A program made the position numbers and the translations under genes. 64,000 nucleotides of DNA from Rhizophagus irregularis (taxonomy: Eukaryota; Glomeromycota; Glomeromycetes; Glomerales; Glomeraceae): NCBI RefSeq assembly GCF_026210795.1, contig NC_089458.1, forward strand, positions 620,001 to 684,000, in the 5' to 3' direction. Positions within the stretch are counted from its first letter, which is position 1; each line of letters opens with the position of its first letter. Of the stretch, positions 36,383 to 47,425 are shown in pieces. The notes beneath the pieces are model-generated. The model was not told where the DNA came from. It did no database searches and was given only the letters and a program-made list of their open reading frames with translations.

Positions 36383-38057
36383 TTATAATATCCCTATAAA
36401 ATGTATTAAATTATTCTTTTTTTGTTGGTAATATCCCTATTAGTAAATATTAATTTTTTTTGAAATAGAAACTTTGTAAATTTCTTCTTGGTTTTGTAAA
36501 TTAGAATTTATAAATAAAGGTTTACTCGGAATTCAATTTATTTTTGGCCAGCATTACAATTGTAATCATATGATTTAGACGTCCCATCTTTTTATAAATA
36601 AAAAGAAGGTATGAGCCACCCTGAAATTGAATTTAACATGAATGAACAGAGTTAGTCATATTGTATCCTATATAGGGTTCAAGTTCCAAAGTCAGGCCAA
36701 AACCTGACCCTCTGTTAACAATTTAAGTAAGATGTTTCTTGCCTGGTTTACATTCTGATCTATCTCCATGCACAAATTGCACAAAAAAGTCTTAGAACCA
36801 TCCAGTTTGCCATTGATTTATTTGCAATACCCACATGTCTTAAAAGTGTACTTCTCAATGCACTTAATAACCTTGCAATACTTATACTCTCTTAACCTTA
36901 ACTCGTGCAAAAGAAATATTTGAGATCAGGTTAATAATATTGCATGAGCTGTTTTTGATTGAATCTTTCTTTTATTCTTAAGCATTATATATAATGTTTT
37001 AAATTTAGATAGCAAAATAATTTCATATATAATTCTGATATAACCATATCAGCTGATAATAGCATTCATTTATCAAATTATGAATTTATTATATAATTTA
37101 TAGCATCTTTTTTTCCAATTAAAATCTATTTCTCTTATTTATTCTTTCCAAAGCAAGATTCTTGTTATTCTGTAATTTGTCATATTTCTTGGATAATTTA
37201 AATACTTTATCAATTCAATATTACTAATTTACTATTACTTACTCAATTAATTAACCATTAGGATTATAACCTATTATAAATATACAAATACCTGGATCTT
37301 ACAAAATTACTTTTTGTAAATTAAACATTATCTTGATTATTAATAATATCTAAAAGGATGGAAACATATTAGTAAAAATATTTCAGATGATTTATAGTTA
37401 TGCTAACCATATTATTAATCTTTATTGATTATTTTAAGATAACAATACTCTTTAAAAATACATGTTTTTTTTTTAATTTCTAATAAAAATTAAGATAATT
37501 TGTGTTTGATTCTTCTTTAATAAGTACTTTATCAAAAAATTATTTCTATACAACTTATTTATTTTGTATATACTTATCAGATCATATACAAATATATCTT
37601 TTTAAAAGTTTTTTTTACCTATAAAAATTCTTCAGTAAAACACTTTATATTATCATTTAGAATTTATTATATGTTTATTTTACAATTCCTATTCACTTTT
37701 TTAGCTTTTCTCTTTCTTTAAACATTGAATAAATCTGTATTTTTCATATTTTCAATTTTTCTTTATTATTTGATTTTCAGTTAATTTGGATTTATTATAT
37801 CTTACTAAAAATAATAATAATTAACAATAAGTTCTTGGTAAACTTACTGGATTTATTATTATTAACATTAGTATTTGAACTAAATATTATGACCTTTATA
37901 ACATGTTTAATAAAAATCCATTTAACAAATTTAAAAGCCAATTCTTATAAGTAACTACAATTTCCTTAATATTTTTTTAGTATAATTATTCTAAAATAAA
38001 TGTAAAACTTTTGCATTTCTAATTGAATAATAACCCAATAATCTTGATGAATTTGTA
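36383..38057. other. Intergenic AT-rich interval
   Basis: 3' flank of HEATR6. A small hairpin GTCAGG-CCAAAA-CCTGAC lies at about 36,692-36,709. The rest is AT-rich DNA without coding character. Confidence 0.45.
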
Positions 38058-38331
38058 GTTACATCAGGAAATTTTTTTAGGCGTAATTTAGTGTAATATT
38101 TTGAAGGTGGTGTAAAATTTCGAAATATTACACTAAAAACGTAATATTACAAAAGTTTACGCTCTTAAATTTAAATAATTATAGTAATTTAAGAATATCT
38201 CACTATCTACTGATCCAATCAAGACGATCTATAGCTCATTGGAATCAGCTCATCAAGACGAATCGAATGGTGGTAAAATCGCATCTTTATGTTCGATAGA
38301 TGGCTTTCTATTAATTTAAAACTTTATTGTA

Positions 38332-40659
38332 CAGTCAACTCTCTATAAATGCACCCTATATAAGTGCACACCCTGTTTAAATGCACTGCTCAGCTTGGTC
38401 CCGAGTTGGGGAATTAGTGCTAAATGCACCCTTTTTTCTATACACCGTGCAATGATTTTCTGATCCCGATTATATAGAAATTTCCACTTAAATGCACTCA
38501 CGTGACTTTGTGCAATTATAGTTTTGGCCGAGCCCAATGAAATTACCTAAATAAATAAAATGTAGGTTCGTGTAAATCCTTTTAAGGCTAATTATAGTGT
38601 ACGAAATCCATATTATTAAGTAATTTATCTAAATAAAGTTATTGTACTTATCTCTACCCCTAAGTAATATTTTATATATAAATACTATAACGCGCTGCGG
38701 TACGTAGTGCTGCGTTTTCTTTTTACGTCGTTTCGAAATATGCCACCTAAAAAAAAAATTACTCTAACTGATAACCAAAAGTATGAACTCTGTCTTTATG
38801 CTAATAGTACTAAAGAGAATCGAGCTCACTATGTAAATTGGGTTGAACAAAAATGGGGAGTTGAAGTTGACAAAACTACAATAACACGAATTTTACAAAC
38901 AAGAGAAAAATGACTTTCAACCGAAATTATTCAACCAAATCAAAAGCGGCATAAACCTGTCACCTATCCAGAACTTGAGGTTGCTCTAAAGGAGTTTGTG
39001 CTGAATTATCAGCACCGAGCAATTTTAAGTGATGCAATTTTAATTGAAAAAGCTAAACTAATAGCAGAAGGGTTAGGAATTTCTGAAAATAAATTGCAAT
39101 TTTCTAATGGTTGGCTTCAAGGATTTAAGAGGCGTAATGGAATTTGTCAGCAAAAGCTTCAAGGAGAAGCGGCATCTGCTGATCAAACTGCAATTCTTGA
39201 AGCTTTACCAATATTGCGTGAAAAATGTGCTAATTATTCACCTGAGAGGATTTATAATATGGATGAAACAGGGCTTTTCTATCGGTATATTATCAAATTA
39301 TTATTATAATTTATTAATATCTTTACTGAAAAATACTCTTGCAGATTAGAACCAGATCGAACATTAGCTACAAGACGCATTTCTGGACGTAAAAAAAATA
39401 AGGAACGTCTATCTATAGCTTTATGTGCAAATGCTGATGGATCACATAAATTACCTCCCCTAATAATTGGAAAATATGCAAATCCACGGTGTTTTAAAAA
39501 CATTAATATTCGCAACCTGTCAATGACATACCGAAATAATAATAAGGCATGGATGCTTACAACTCTTTTTCAAGATTGGCTTCGTGATTTTGATCGACAG
39601 GTTGGCCAAAAGCTATGAGTCAACGCGTTCTGCTATTGCTTGATAACTGTTCAAGCCACAAGATAGAGGGTTTGAATCTTTTAAATGTTGATGTTCACTT
39701 TCTACCACCAAACACAACTTCAAAGATCCAGCCAATGGATTCTGGGATAATTATGTCTTTCAAAAAACATTATCGTTATTATCATATTCAGTATGTAATG
39801 ATTGTTGATAATATTTAATTATTAATTTTTTTTTATTAATTATTTTTTAAATTATTTCTTTTATTTAGTTGGATATTAGAACAGATTGAAGCCGGTCAAT
39901 ACATACAAGATTTAAAGATGAGCGTCTTACAAGTAATTCAGTATATCATCCAAGCATGGAATGAAGTTACAACGAAACGATCAGTAATGTTGGAATCACA
40001 CTAAGATTCTTTCTAATACATTGATTTGTTACGATATCAAAGCGATAATATTGGAGCTGAGAATCATATTGAAACTGATGATACCGAAGCTGATGACCTT
40101 GTACTTAATGAAATCTCCAGGATGCTTGAAATTATAAATCTTCCTAATTCAATGGGAACGAAAGAATTCCTAAATATTCCTGAAGAAAATATTGTATATG
40201 AAGTTCCTGAGGATATTACGGAATTTATAGAAATTTTTAAAAAACAATCTGAAGAAAATACTAATGATTTGAATGATTTGGACGAAATTGATGATAGTAC
40301 TAAGATAGTAACTGTTGGTACTAATGTGGCATTGAAAAGTTTGAATACTGTGCACACATATTTACTTCAACAAGAGAATTCAAATGAGCAAATAAAATTA
40401 GTTAATACGATTGAAAAATTTGTTAGGAAAAAACAAACACAAACCACTATACATCAATACTTTATTTGATACTTGTTTTCATTATTAAAACTAATACATA
40501 ATTACATAATACATAATAAAGAATTATTAATTCATAACATAATAAATTGTTTTTGCATATTTGTAATGTAAAATTTAAATTTTTATATAATTACACACCC
40601 TTTGTAAGTGCACGTCTATGTCCGGTCCCAAGGGGCGTGCATTTATAGAGAGTTGACTG
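38332..40659 (+). mobile_element. pogo/Tigger-type DNA transposon (2,328 bp)
   Basis: Perfect terminal inverted repeats of about 23 bp begin CAGTCAACTCTCTATAAATG, flanked by TA on both sides (38330-38331; 40660-40661). CAGT... ends and TA target duplication are characteristic of pogo elements. It carries a CENP-B/DDE-type transposase gene with a few inactivating changes. Confidence 0.9.
38740..40469 (+). pseudogene. pogo-type transposase (HTH-CENPB + DDE), recently inactivated
   Basis: Starts MPPKKKITLTDNQKYELC, the N-terminal HTH of pogo/CENP-B proteins. The second HTH_Tnp_Tc5-like part contains LQFSNGWLQGFKRRNGI. The catalytic acidic residues are visible in YNMDETGLFY, LLLDNCSSHK and IQPMDSGII. 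Two introns are recognisable (39,285-39,345; 39,792-39,869). Inactivation: an in-frame TGA at 38,911-38,913, a frameshift near 39,614 (between VGQK and MSQRVLLLLD) and small indels near 39,975-40,020. The acidic C-terminal tail (40,026-40,469) is open and ends at a proper stop. Few lesions plus perfect ends imply a young copy. Confidence 0.85.
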
Positions 40660-41130
40660 TATACTATAGAGCGTTCTATCAACTGTAGAAATGCGATTTT
40701 ACTACCATTTGATTCGTCTTGATGAGCTGATTCCAATAAGTTATAGATCGTCTTGATTGGATCAGTAGATAGCGAGATATTCTTAAATTACTATAATTAT
40801 TTAAATTTAAAAGCGTAAACTTTGTAATATTACGTTTTTAGTGTAATATTTCGAAATTTTACACCACCTTCAAAATATTACACTAAATTATGTCTAAACA
40901 AATTTCCTGATGTAACGCCTATCCAGATGCAAGTTGAAATTCTGCATTAACACTATAATATAAGCAGAAGTTAATTTAGTTATTTTATATATAACTCAGT
41001 TTAAAAACAAGTAATATAAAATAAAGTTAGTTTTCTTACTTGAAATTATTTTCTATATCTACAATTCTATTGTTAATTTACACTAAATTTTCATTAGGTG
41101 TATTTATTCGTAGACGCTTAGAAGAGGTAT

Positions 41131-43150
41131 TTAAAAATTGAATAATTTAGCAATTATTGGGTTTATAGAGTAATAAATTAGAAAAAAATCACCAGAATTC
41201 GGCACTGGTATAGTCCACAAAGATTTTGGCACAGAAGGTGTAGAAATTATTAAATTTGGTTTCATTATTTCAATTTTTGATAAATTTCGTGTTTGTATAG
41301 AAGAATAATTGGTAAAACTACCTATATTTGGCAAGGTACGTGCTTATATAGACCCTGCAAATGGTCCATTGATTGGCCATTTCCATTTATTCATATTAGA
41401 TATCCCAACCAATGATTTTATCTTTTTATCAGTTTTTTCACGATTAGGATTTATTTCCCCTACTGATATACTATATAAATCTTTGATTGAATTTTCTATA
41501 TCACTGCCTTCTCTAATTTCAAACCCAATTCTAACATATCTTTTAATGGCATGCATAATCTATGTGAACCATTTTTAGTACTCAAAAAAATAATAATTGT
41601 TATATATTTATTAGATCTGACCTGTATGTAGTGAGAATCTATAGCCATTTTTGCCTTTCTAGCCTCCAAAAAAATTCAACTCTTTACTTCAATATCGTAC
41701 CAATCCTTCCAATGTGCCATTATAATCATCATTTCACTGTTGTGGTAATAAGGTCCGTTATCTGAAATTAATGTAACCCATTTTGGCTTATTGTCTATAA
41801 CTTCAAATACTGCGTGAAGTAAAGAAGCAGTAAACTATGTGTCCTGTCTTGTATCTGCTAACTAGTAGTCAAATGCGGCCACATTTAGTTTTTCATTTTT
41901 CGATTTGGTATACATCAATATAGAATGTAAAGTCCAACCCTTTTTTCCAAAAAATTCAGACTTGGATTCTCGTGCTAATTTTGGTATACGCATCTTATAG
42001 TCAACAATAAGTATAGCCCCATCATTATTTAATTCTAATAAATTTGCTTGAACTTGTGTATTAAGATATACTTTTCATGTTCGATGTGCCAAATAATGAA
42101 GTAATTTTTCTTTTTTATCGTCTATAAGTTGTATTTCTTCAGCTGGGAGAATTGATTCCAATTTATCAAAAAATGAATAAAGTTTTGGACAATGCGAACA
42201 CCTTATACTATGCATCTTATTACATTCACCAAATGCATAAGGTAAGCAGTGACCAATATATTCATCATGTTCAGTATGACCATTACTTTCAATACTAATT
42301 TCACATACATATTCTCTTTTCATATAACGTATAATTAGTTCTACATCTTGTAATAATTTATTCTATATTTTTTTTTTAAAAAAAAAAATGTAAAAAATAA
42401 TACATGCAATCTTATAATTTTAGCTAAATCATCAAATACTTCATATCCATATTCTGCACAAATTGAACACAACCCTTCCAAATCTTCACAATACCTATAT
42501 GGACCATCTTCAATCTGTCCTATAAATGCCATTCTTTTCATACTATTAAGATAAATTTCTGAAAATCTTTTCTATAATGATTCTTTTTGATCAAGCAGGT
42601 AAAGAATCAGATGATTAGTTTTTAGATCAACCTTATACAAACTTATACTAACATTTGCTTTGTCTGAAAAAAAAGCTTCAAATTAGTCTTCTATTTCTTT
42701 AGTAAAAAGTAGGCTACGTATAATTATAAGTTTTTTTATTTGTCAGCATCCTGAACTATTAAGTGTAGCATATTTTCTTGCCACATTAATAGTTGTAGGT
42801 GAAACCTAAATTAATATCATCAAATTTATTTAGAATATTTCACAAAGATAATACAAGAATATAGTTCATATTATATTTACTTCAAGTTATACATGCTGTC
42901 CAAATTATTTTGGGATGCCATAATTATAATTTGGGATGCCATAATTCATTCGGTTTATATATAATTTACTATGTAAAGTGCCAAAATAATTTGGGATGTC
43001 ATAATTGAATTTGGGATTTTACTTATAATTACGGCAGTCCAAAATAATTTGGGTGGCATGTATACTCCAAGTCTATTTTGTAATTCCTGATAAGGGGAAC
43101 TCTTTCTGATGATCATATGGACCATTTTTTCCCAAGAAAATTTCAGCAAC
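41131..43150 (-). pseudogene. Decayed transposase-like gene with DNGPYYHNSEMM motif
   Basis: Minus-strand frame pieces with stops and frameshifts. From 5' to 3': KRMAFIGQIEDGPYRYCED (42,541-42,480), a Cys/His-rich part (HTEHDEYIGHCLPYAFGECN, IRCSHCPKLYSFFDKLES; 42,323-42,130), ILIVDYKMRIPKLARES with EFFGKKGWTLHSILMYT (42,030-41,915), LISDNGPYYHNSEMM and AHWKDWYDIE (41,780-41,690), RYVRIGFEIREGSDIENSI (41,530-41,470). VDYK..., SDNGPYYHN and the later acidic helix look like a DDE integrase-type core. AM fungi have many such genes of uncertain superfamily. No terminal repeats were found. Confidence 0.55.
42898..43062. repeat. Short repeat cluster (TTTGGGATGCCATAATT)
   Basis: The motif (A/T)TTTGGGATG(C/T)CATAATT occurs at about 42,911, 42,931 and 42,989, with a partial copy at 43,009, and is bracketed by TCCAAATTATTTTGGG and TCCAAAATAATTTGGG. 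Probably a small MITE or its nested remains at the 5' end of the dead transposase gene. Confidence 0.5.
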
Positions 43151-43205
43151 TTTTTCGTTAAAAATGGCTTATAACAATAACAACTGACCTCTAGATAACT
43201 ATTTA

Positions 43206-43750
43206 AAGGTCAAACAACATATTAACAACCTCGGAGACAGTTCTTTTTTTGCTTTTTTGAAGATTAGTCTAGGAGAATATACTGCAGATAACATAAATGA
43301 AAAACACATAGTTGATACTGTTAAACTTACTGCTGGCGAGGACCTAGCACCTTATGAAGCTTTATTATCTGAATATCGAGAAGTTTTCAGTACTTTTGGC
43401 ATGAAAAACCTTAACAAGCTTTACCACTTCCTCTTTATTGTACTTATGTACTCTCAACATTTTCAACTTTTGCTTGGTCAGGGGTTGAAAACATCTGGAA
43501 GCAAAGTTTGATGACGTTATCACAACAAACCAATTACGCGTCCAGTTCTATAGAAAACGCCTTGACAGATATGGAAATTTATGCATATCCTGAATCCAAT
43601 CACAATTACAGCAGCTTGTAGCATAAATTGAATCAGAAGTAGGTCAAATGGAGGAAGAACCCTCTATTCCTATATCATCCAAAACTCTTAAAGCAGATGC
43701 CGTACCCTGTACCAAGATGCTTAGCCAACATAGAAAAATTTTATGATGTA
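43206..43750 (+). pseudogene. Unidentified decayed coding stretch
   Basis: An 84-codon open stretch from 43,257 (ISLGEYTADNINEKHIVDT, DLAPYEALLSEYREVFST) is followed in another frame by VQFYRKRLDRYGNLCIS. It has coding-like composition but frameshifts. I do not recognise the family. A remnant of a lineage-specific gene is the likeliest reading. Confidence 0.3.
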
Positions 43751-44199
43751 AGAATTTTATAATGCTTAATTTTGAGAAAATTTTATACTATGTAAGATAA
43801 TTAAATTGCATATTTTTGGTATTATTTTAAAATACTAAGAGTTTTTAGTTGCTTATTTTTCATATTTATAGAACTTTTTAAAATATTATATATTGAATTT
43901 ATAATTAATTTTTATTTTATTTTCACTAATGGTGAGTGTTAATTTTGTACTACATTTCACAATTTTATATAAATACACAAACAAAAATTTTTTTTTGATG
44001 AGATTTCGGTTTTTTTTTCAATGTTTTATTAATTATCTTTCAATAGTATCTTTTTAATTTTTATTAAACTCAGTGTATTATTTTTAATATAAAATTACTA
44101 TATTATACATGTTTATTTTGTTAAATAAAATTACTGTAAATATGGTTTACTTTAAAATATAATTTCACTACTCACCATTTTGGTTATATCAAATTATCT

Positions 44200-44700
44200 T
44201 TAATGCTTAAGTAAGTTTGTTCAGCAAGTTAAATCTACTTGTATTTTAATTTTCATAAGGCTAAGTATGATATTTATATAGAAAAGCATATTTTTTATAA
44301 CGGTAATAACTTTTAAATTTTTCACTTTTTCGTTTACAACTTCAGAGCGTAATTACACCACTTCGGTCAAATGAAATCAACTTTCTAAATTAATTGAAAG
44401 TTGTTCAGCAAGGTCGAAACTACTTATATATTAATTTTCATGAGTGTGGGTATAATACTTATGGAGAAAAGTGCATTTTTCATAACGGTACTAACTTCCG
44501 AATTTTTCATTTCTCCGTTTACAACTTCAGAGCGTAATTACACCCCTTTGGTCAAATGAAATCGACTTTCTAAATTAATTGAAAATTGTTCAGCAAGGTC
44601 GAAACTATCTACATATTAATTTTTATGGGTGTAAGTATAATACTTATGGAGAAATTTACATTTTTTGTAATAGTATTAATTTCGAATTTTTCTTTTACTG
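44200..44700. repeat. Tandem repeat, 185-bp unit, about 2.7 copies
   Basis: The word ACAACTTCAGAGCGTAATTA begins at 44,336 and again at 44,521. The sections TTGTTCAGCAAGGTCGAAAC, TATAATACTTATGGAGAAA and CATAACGGTA recur with the same spacing in each unit; the first unit is the most diverged. Non-coding, minisatellite-like. Confidence 0.75.
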
Positions 44701-44920
44701 TTTATTAACTTTATTAATTGAATATTGTTAATCTACTTGTATATTATGTTTAGTTTAGCTTCACAACATATTTAAAATTGGATTTAATAAAATATATTAA
44801 TTAATAAATATATTTTATAAATTATATGTGTTATAATAAAAATTTAATTAGGTTAGAAAAATTTTTGGGACCTTACCTATATAAGTATTTTCCAGGGTTC
44901 TGTTTGAGGAGCTTACTAAA

Positions 44921-45593
44921 ATGAATAAAATGTTTGAATGTCACTTCGAACTTGTTAACAGAGAGATCTTAGTTACGAATAAAGAGGCTGTCACCACAAA
45001 CAAGCTAATTAAGGATAAAATAGGTCTCCTTGAAAGTAAACTCAGTTTCATTAAAAAAGAGATTGAGTTTAAATGCAAATTTGTCAACAAAGAGATCTTA
45101 GTTATGAATAAAGAGGTTGTTGCCATGAACAAGCTAATTGAGGGTAAAATAGGTTGTCTGCCTAAACCTCCCCAAAATTCTACAATTAGTTTCTCTAAGA
45201 TTTTACTATAGTTTTATTATAGTTTCAGCAAGGTTTTGGCAGTTTCAGCATTTATAATAAGTTTCATTAGGTTTCGCTTTTCTCCAGAGTTTCACCAACT
45301 TTTTAATAAGACTTTCATATAGTTTTGGCAAAGTTTCACTATTTTGGCATTTTGCCAACTTGCCAAAACCCCCTAGTTTCTCCAGCAACTTTAGTCTTGT
45401 TAACAAAGAGATTGAGTTTAAACATGAATCTGTGATGGAAAGAGGTATTGATTCAGAGGTAAGAATTTGTGAGCTGAATTGAATAATTTTGTTGTTTGAT
45501 TAATTTAAATTATGTTAATTACAGAATTGGAGTTATATTTTTATTGCAATGATTATAATTCTCATTGCACTCGTTGTTCTTTGTGGAAGATAA
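44921..45593 (+). pseudogene. Coiled-coil, single-pass membrane protein gene interrupted by a MITE
   Basis: An open frame from ATG 44,921 encodes a heptad-like coiled coil made of two ~45-residue repeats (LVNREILVTNKEAVTTNKLI and FVNKEILVMNKEVVAMNKLI). At about 45,148 the frame runs into MITE copy C and stops. Downstream of the MITE the same protein resumes (VNKEIEFKHESVMERGIDSE), then a GTAAGA...TTACAG intron (45,460-45,523), then NWSYIFIAMIIILIALVVLC-GR stop, a C-terminal transmembrane anchor. Upstream, a TTTCCAG just before GGTTCTGTTTGAGGAG may be an acceptor, so earlier exons may exist. Role unknown. Unless the MITE is spliced out, the gene is broken. Confidence 0.55.
45148..45393 (-). 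mobile_element. MITE copy C (TAAGGTTAC family)
   Basis: Reverse-complement copy of 856-1099 and 1667-1913. It contains GCCTAAACCTCC..., TAGTTTCTC, TTTTACTATAGTTTTATTAT, GTTTCAGCATTTATAATAAG and CCCCTAGTTTCTCCAGCAAC. Ends ATAGGTTGTCTG and CAGCAACTTTAG are mildly decayed forms of the family tips. It interrupts the coiled-coil gene. Confidence 0.8.
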
Positions 45594-45957
45594 ACAAAAA
45601 ATTCATAAAAAAAAAAAATTAAAAAATCTAGTGAAAACTTTAATATTTTCAATAGATATGATAGGTCAAAAGCTATATATTTTTTAGTCTTCTATAATTT
45701 ACAGTATAAACTCAATAATTTTCTTAAAAATGGGTAACATTTTGCAAACTTTATTAATAATTGCAAATTAGAATTAGATGGGATATCACTTGTAAAATAA
45801 AATGCACATACATTTAAAAAATTTAAAGTAAAATCTTTATTATATTTTTGTAAAGCCGGCTGGCTAAGAAAAATGAATGTAAAAAATGGTAGAGAGCGGG
45901 ATGTTTTACTCAACATTATTATCTCTAATTAACTTTACTGTACTATATTTCGAATCA

Positions 45958-46233
45958 CTATATCCATAATAAAAACTTTTTATAGTAGCCCTTTTCCCGT
46001 AAGTTGATAGTTAACAGAATAATAGTTTTTTGTTGATCATTTTTCAAGGAAAAAGTTTTTGTAATACTTTTGATTTTATTATTTTTTAGAGAAATTTTTG
46101 TAACAAGCGATAAATTGGAAGGGACAGTTGATTCATGTTGAATTATCTTCTCCAAATTGCATTGCCTTATTTCATTACTAACACTTTTCTTATGTGTATC
46201 ATCCAAAAAAACTTCCATTTTCCTATCCTCCAA
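45958..46233 (-). other. Open frame of unknown status (91 codons)
   Basis: Starts MEDRKMEVFLDDTHKKSVSN and is Lys/Ile/Ser-rich. The residue pattern (SNEIRQCNLEKIIQHES) is more protein-like than the AT-rich background, but there is no known family, no splice context, and a further fragment at 45,916-45,692. Possibly a transposon gene remnant. Confidence 0.25.
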
Positions 46234-46242
46234 TTAGTGATA

Positions 46243-46621
46243 CCTGGCTAAACTCTTTTTACCAAAAATTTCAGTTTTGTCACCAACCAGTTTCGGTTTC
46301 GTCATTGACTAAACTATATAGTAATAATTTTTAAGTTTAAATTTTAATTATATAAAATTATAATTTTATTATAAAAATATATGAAATTATATTATATATA
46401 TAATAGTTTTATATATTTCTTTAAAAAATATTATATTTTAATATAAATTTATTATTATTTTTTTTTATAAGTAATTATTAATAATTAAAAATCCATGGAA
46501 ATCTATAAAAAATCCATGGAAATACTATAGAATATTGAATTTCGGCATTTCGTCTTTTAATTTTAAATGTCTAAACTATTTCGGTTTAGTCAAATGACTA
46601 AATATTTCGGTTTCGCCCAGG
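46243..46621. mobile_element. Possible MITE with CCTGG/CCAGG ends
   Basis: The left end CCTGGCTAAAC and the reverse complement of the right end CCTGGGCGAAACCG are imperfect inverted repeats around a very AT-rich body that includes two adjacent copies of AAAAATCCATGGAAAT. No clear target duplication. Confidence 0.3.
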
Positions 46622-46699
46622 ATCTCTACCTCCAATAATTTCTGATCTCTCAAACAAGATGGCAGAAAAGTGGTCTTATTATACTGATCTGTAATGCAT

Positions 46700-47055
46700 T
46701 AACAACTACTTCACAAATGACTCTGGTTGGCTATTTGCTTTCTTCATCACCATTCCTTAGTTCAGCTTTTAGTTCAGCAACTTCTTCATCATGCCTAACA
46801 TTCTCGGCTGAAGAATCTGCTTTGTTTTTCTCTAACTCCTCGATTCTGGCCTTAAGTTTAGCATCACGCCTCTCTCATTAGTTCTTAAAGTCTTTGCATT
46901 CCTACGCTTAAGTTCAGCTATCTTAGCATCAAACAGTGAGAACCTGTTTTAAGATCAAGGATCACAGTATTCTCCTTTCTTAGTTCTACATTCTCAGCCT
47001 CAAGTTTTGTAATACGCTATCTCAGGTCAGTTGGGTTAACTTCATTAACTGACAT
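46700..47055 (-). pseudogene. Decayed coiled-coil family gene (MSVNEVNPTDLR)
   Basis: On the minus strand from 47,055 a frame starts MSVNEVNPTDLR, then hits a stop, and resumes RITKLEAENVELRKENTVIL. Later pieces in other frames are LKARIEELEKNKADSSAENV and EVAELKAELRNGDEES. Heptad-rich proteins starting this way form an expanded family in AM fungi (from memory, unchecked). Stops and frameshifts make this copy dead. Confidence 0.5.
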
Positions 47056-47425
47056 GTTTGATAAATTTTTTTATGATAAAGAAATGTTTCAATGTTATGT
47101 GTGATGAATGCAAAGTCTCGCTTTATTAATACAAAGACAAAAAATAAATACAATGATCAGGACGTAACTCTGCTGATACATGAAGACTATACTAATAATG
47201 ATTGTGTAATACATACAGCTACTTCTTAATAAATTTTTTTGTCCTTGCTTTCCTACTATCTGGTGAGTCATTAACTTTGACCCTATCCTTCAACAAACTT
47301 ACGATTACCTCTATAACCTTTTTAACACCTTAGCGAAATTTTGCATCATTTTCCATTATTTTTTTGGTAAGTACTATGTGATAGTCATTTTTTGAGCAAT
47401 AAATCCTTTCCGGTGTATATATAAT

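Larger units (their letters stand above)
38058..40916. mobile_element. Foldback element split by a pogo insertion
   Basis: The left arm 38058-38331 and the right arm 40660-40916 are inverted copies of each other over about 255-270 bp, with tips GTTACATCAGGAAAT and ATTTCCTGATGTAAC. Without the inserted pogo element they would form one ~530-bp hairpin element. Each arm carries the shared core (AAGACGAATCGAATGGTGG, 38,255-38,273 and its complement near 40,700) that also occurs at 47.6-48.5 kb and 63.3-63.5 kb. It encodes no protein. Confidence 0.8.

Noticed and set aside
36660-36712. GGGTTCAAGTTCC resembling a tRNA T-arm
   Set aside because: No cloverleaf can be formed around it; it sits beside a simple hairpin.
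38090-38200. CRISPR-like repeats
   Set aside because: The repeated GTAATATT words belong to the arms of the foldback element; no regular repeat-spacer pattern exists.
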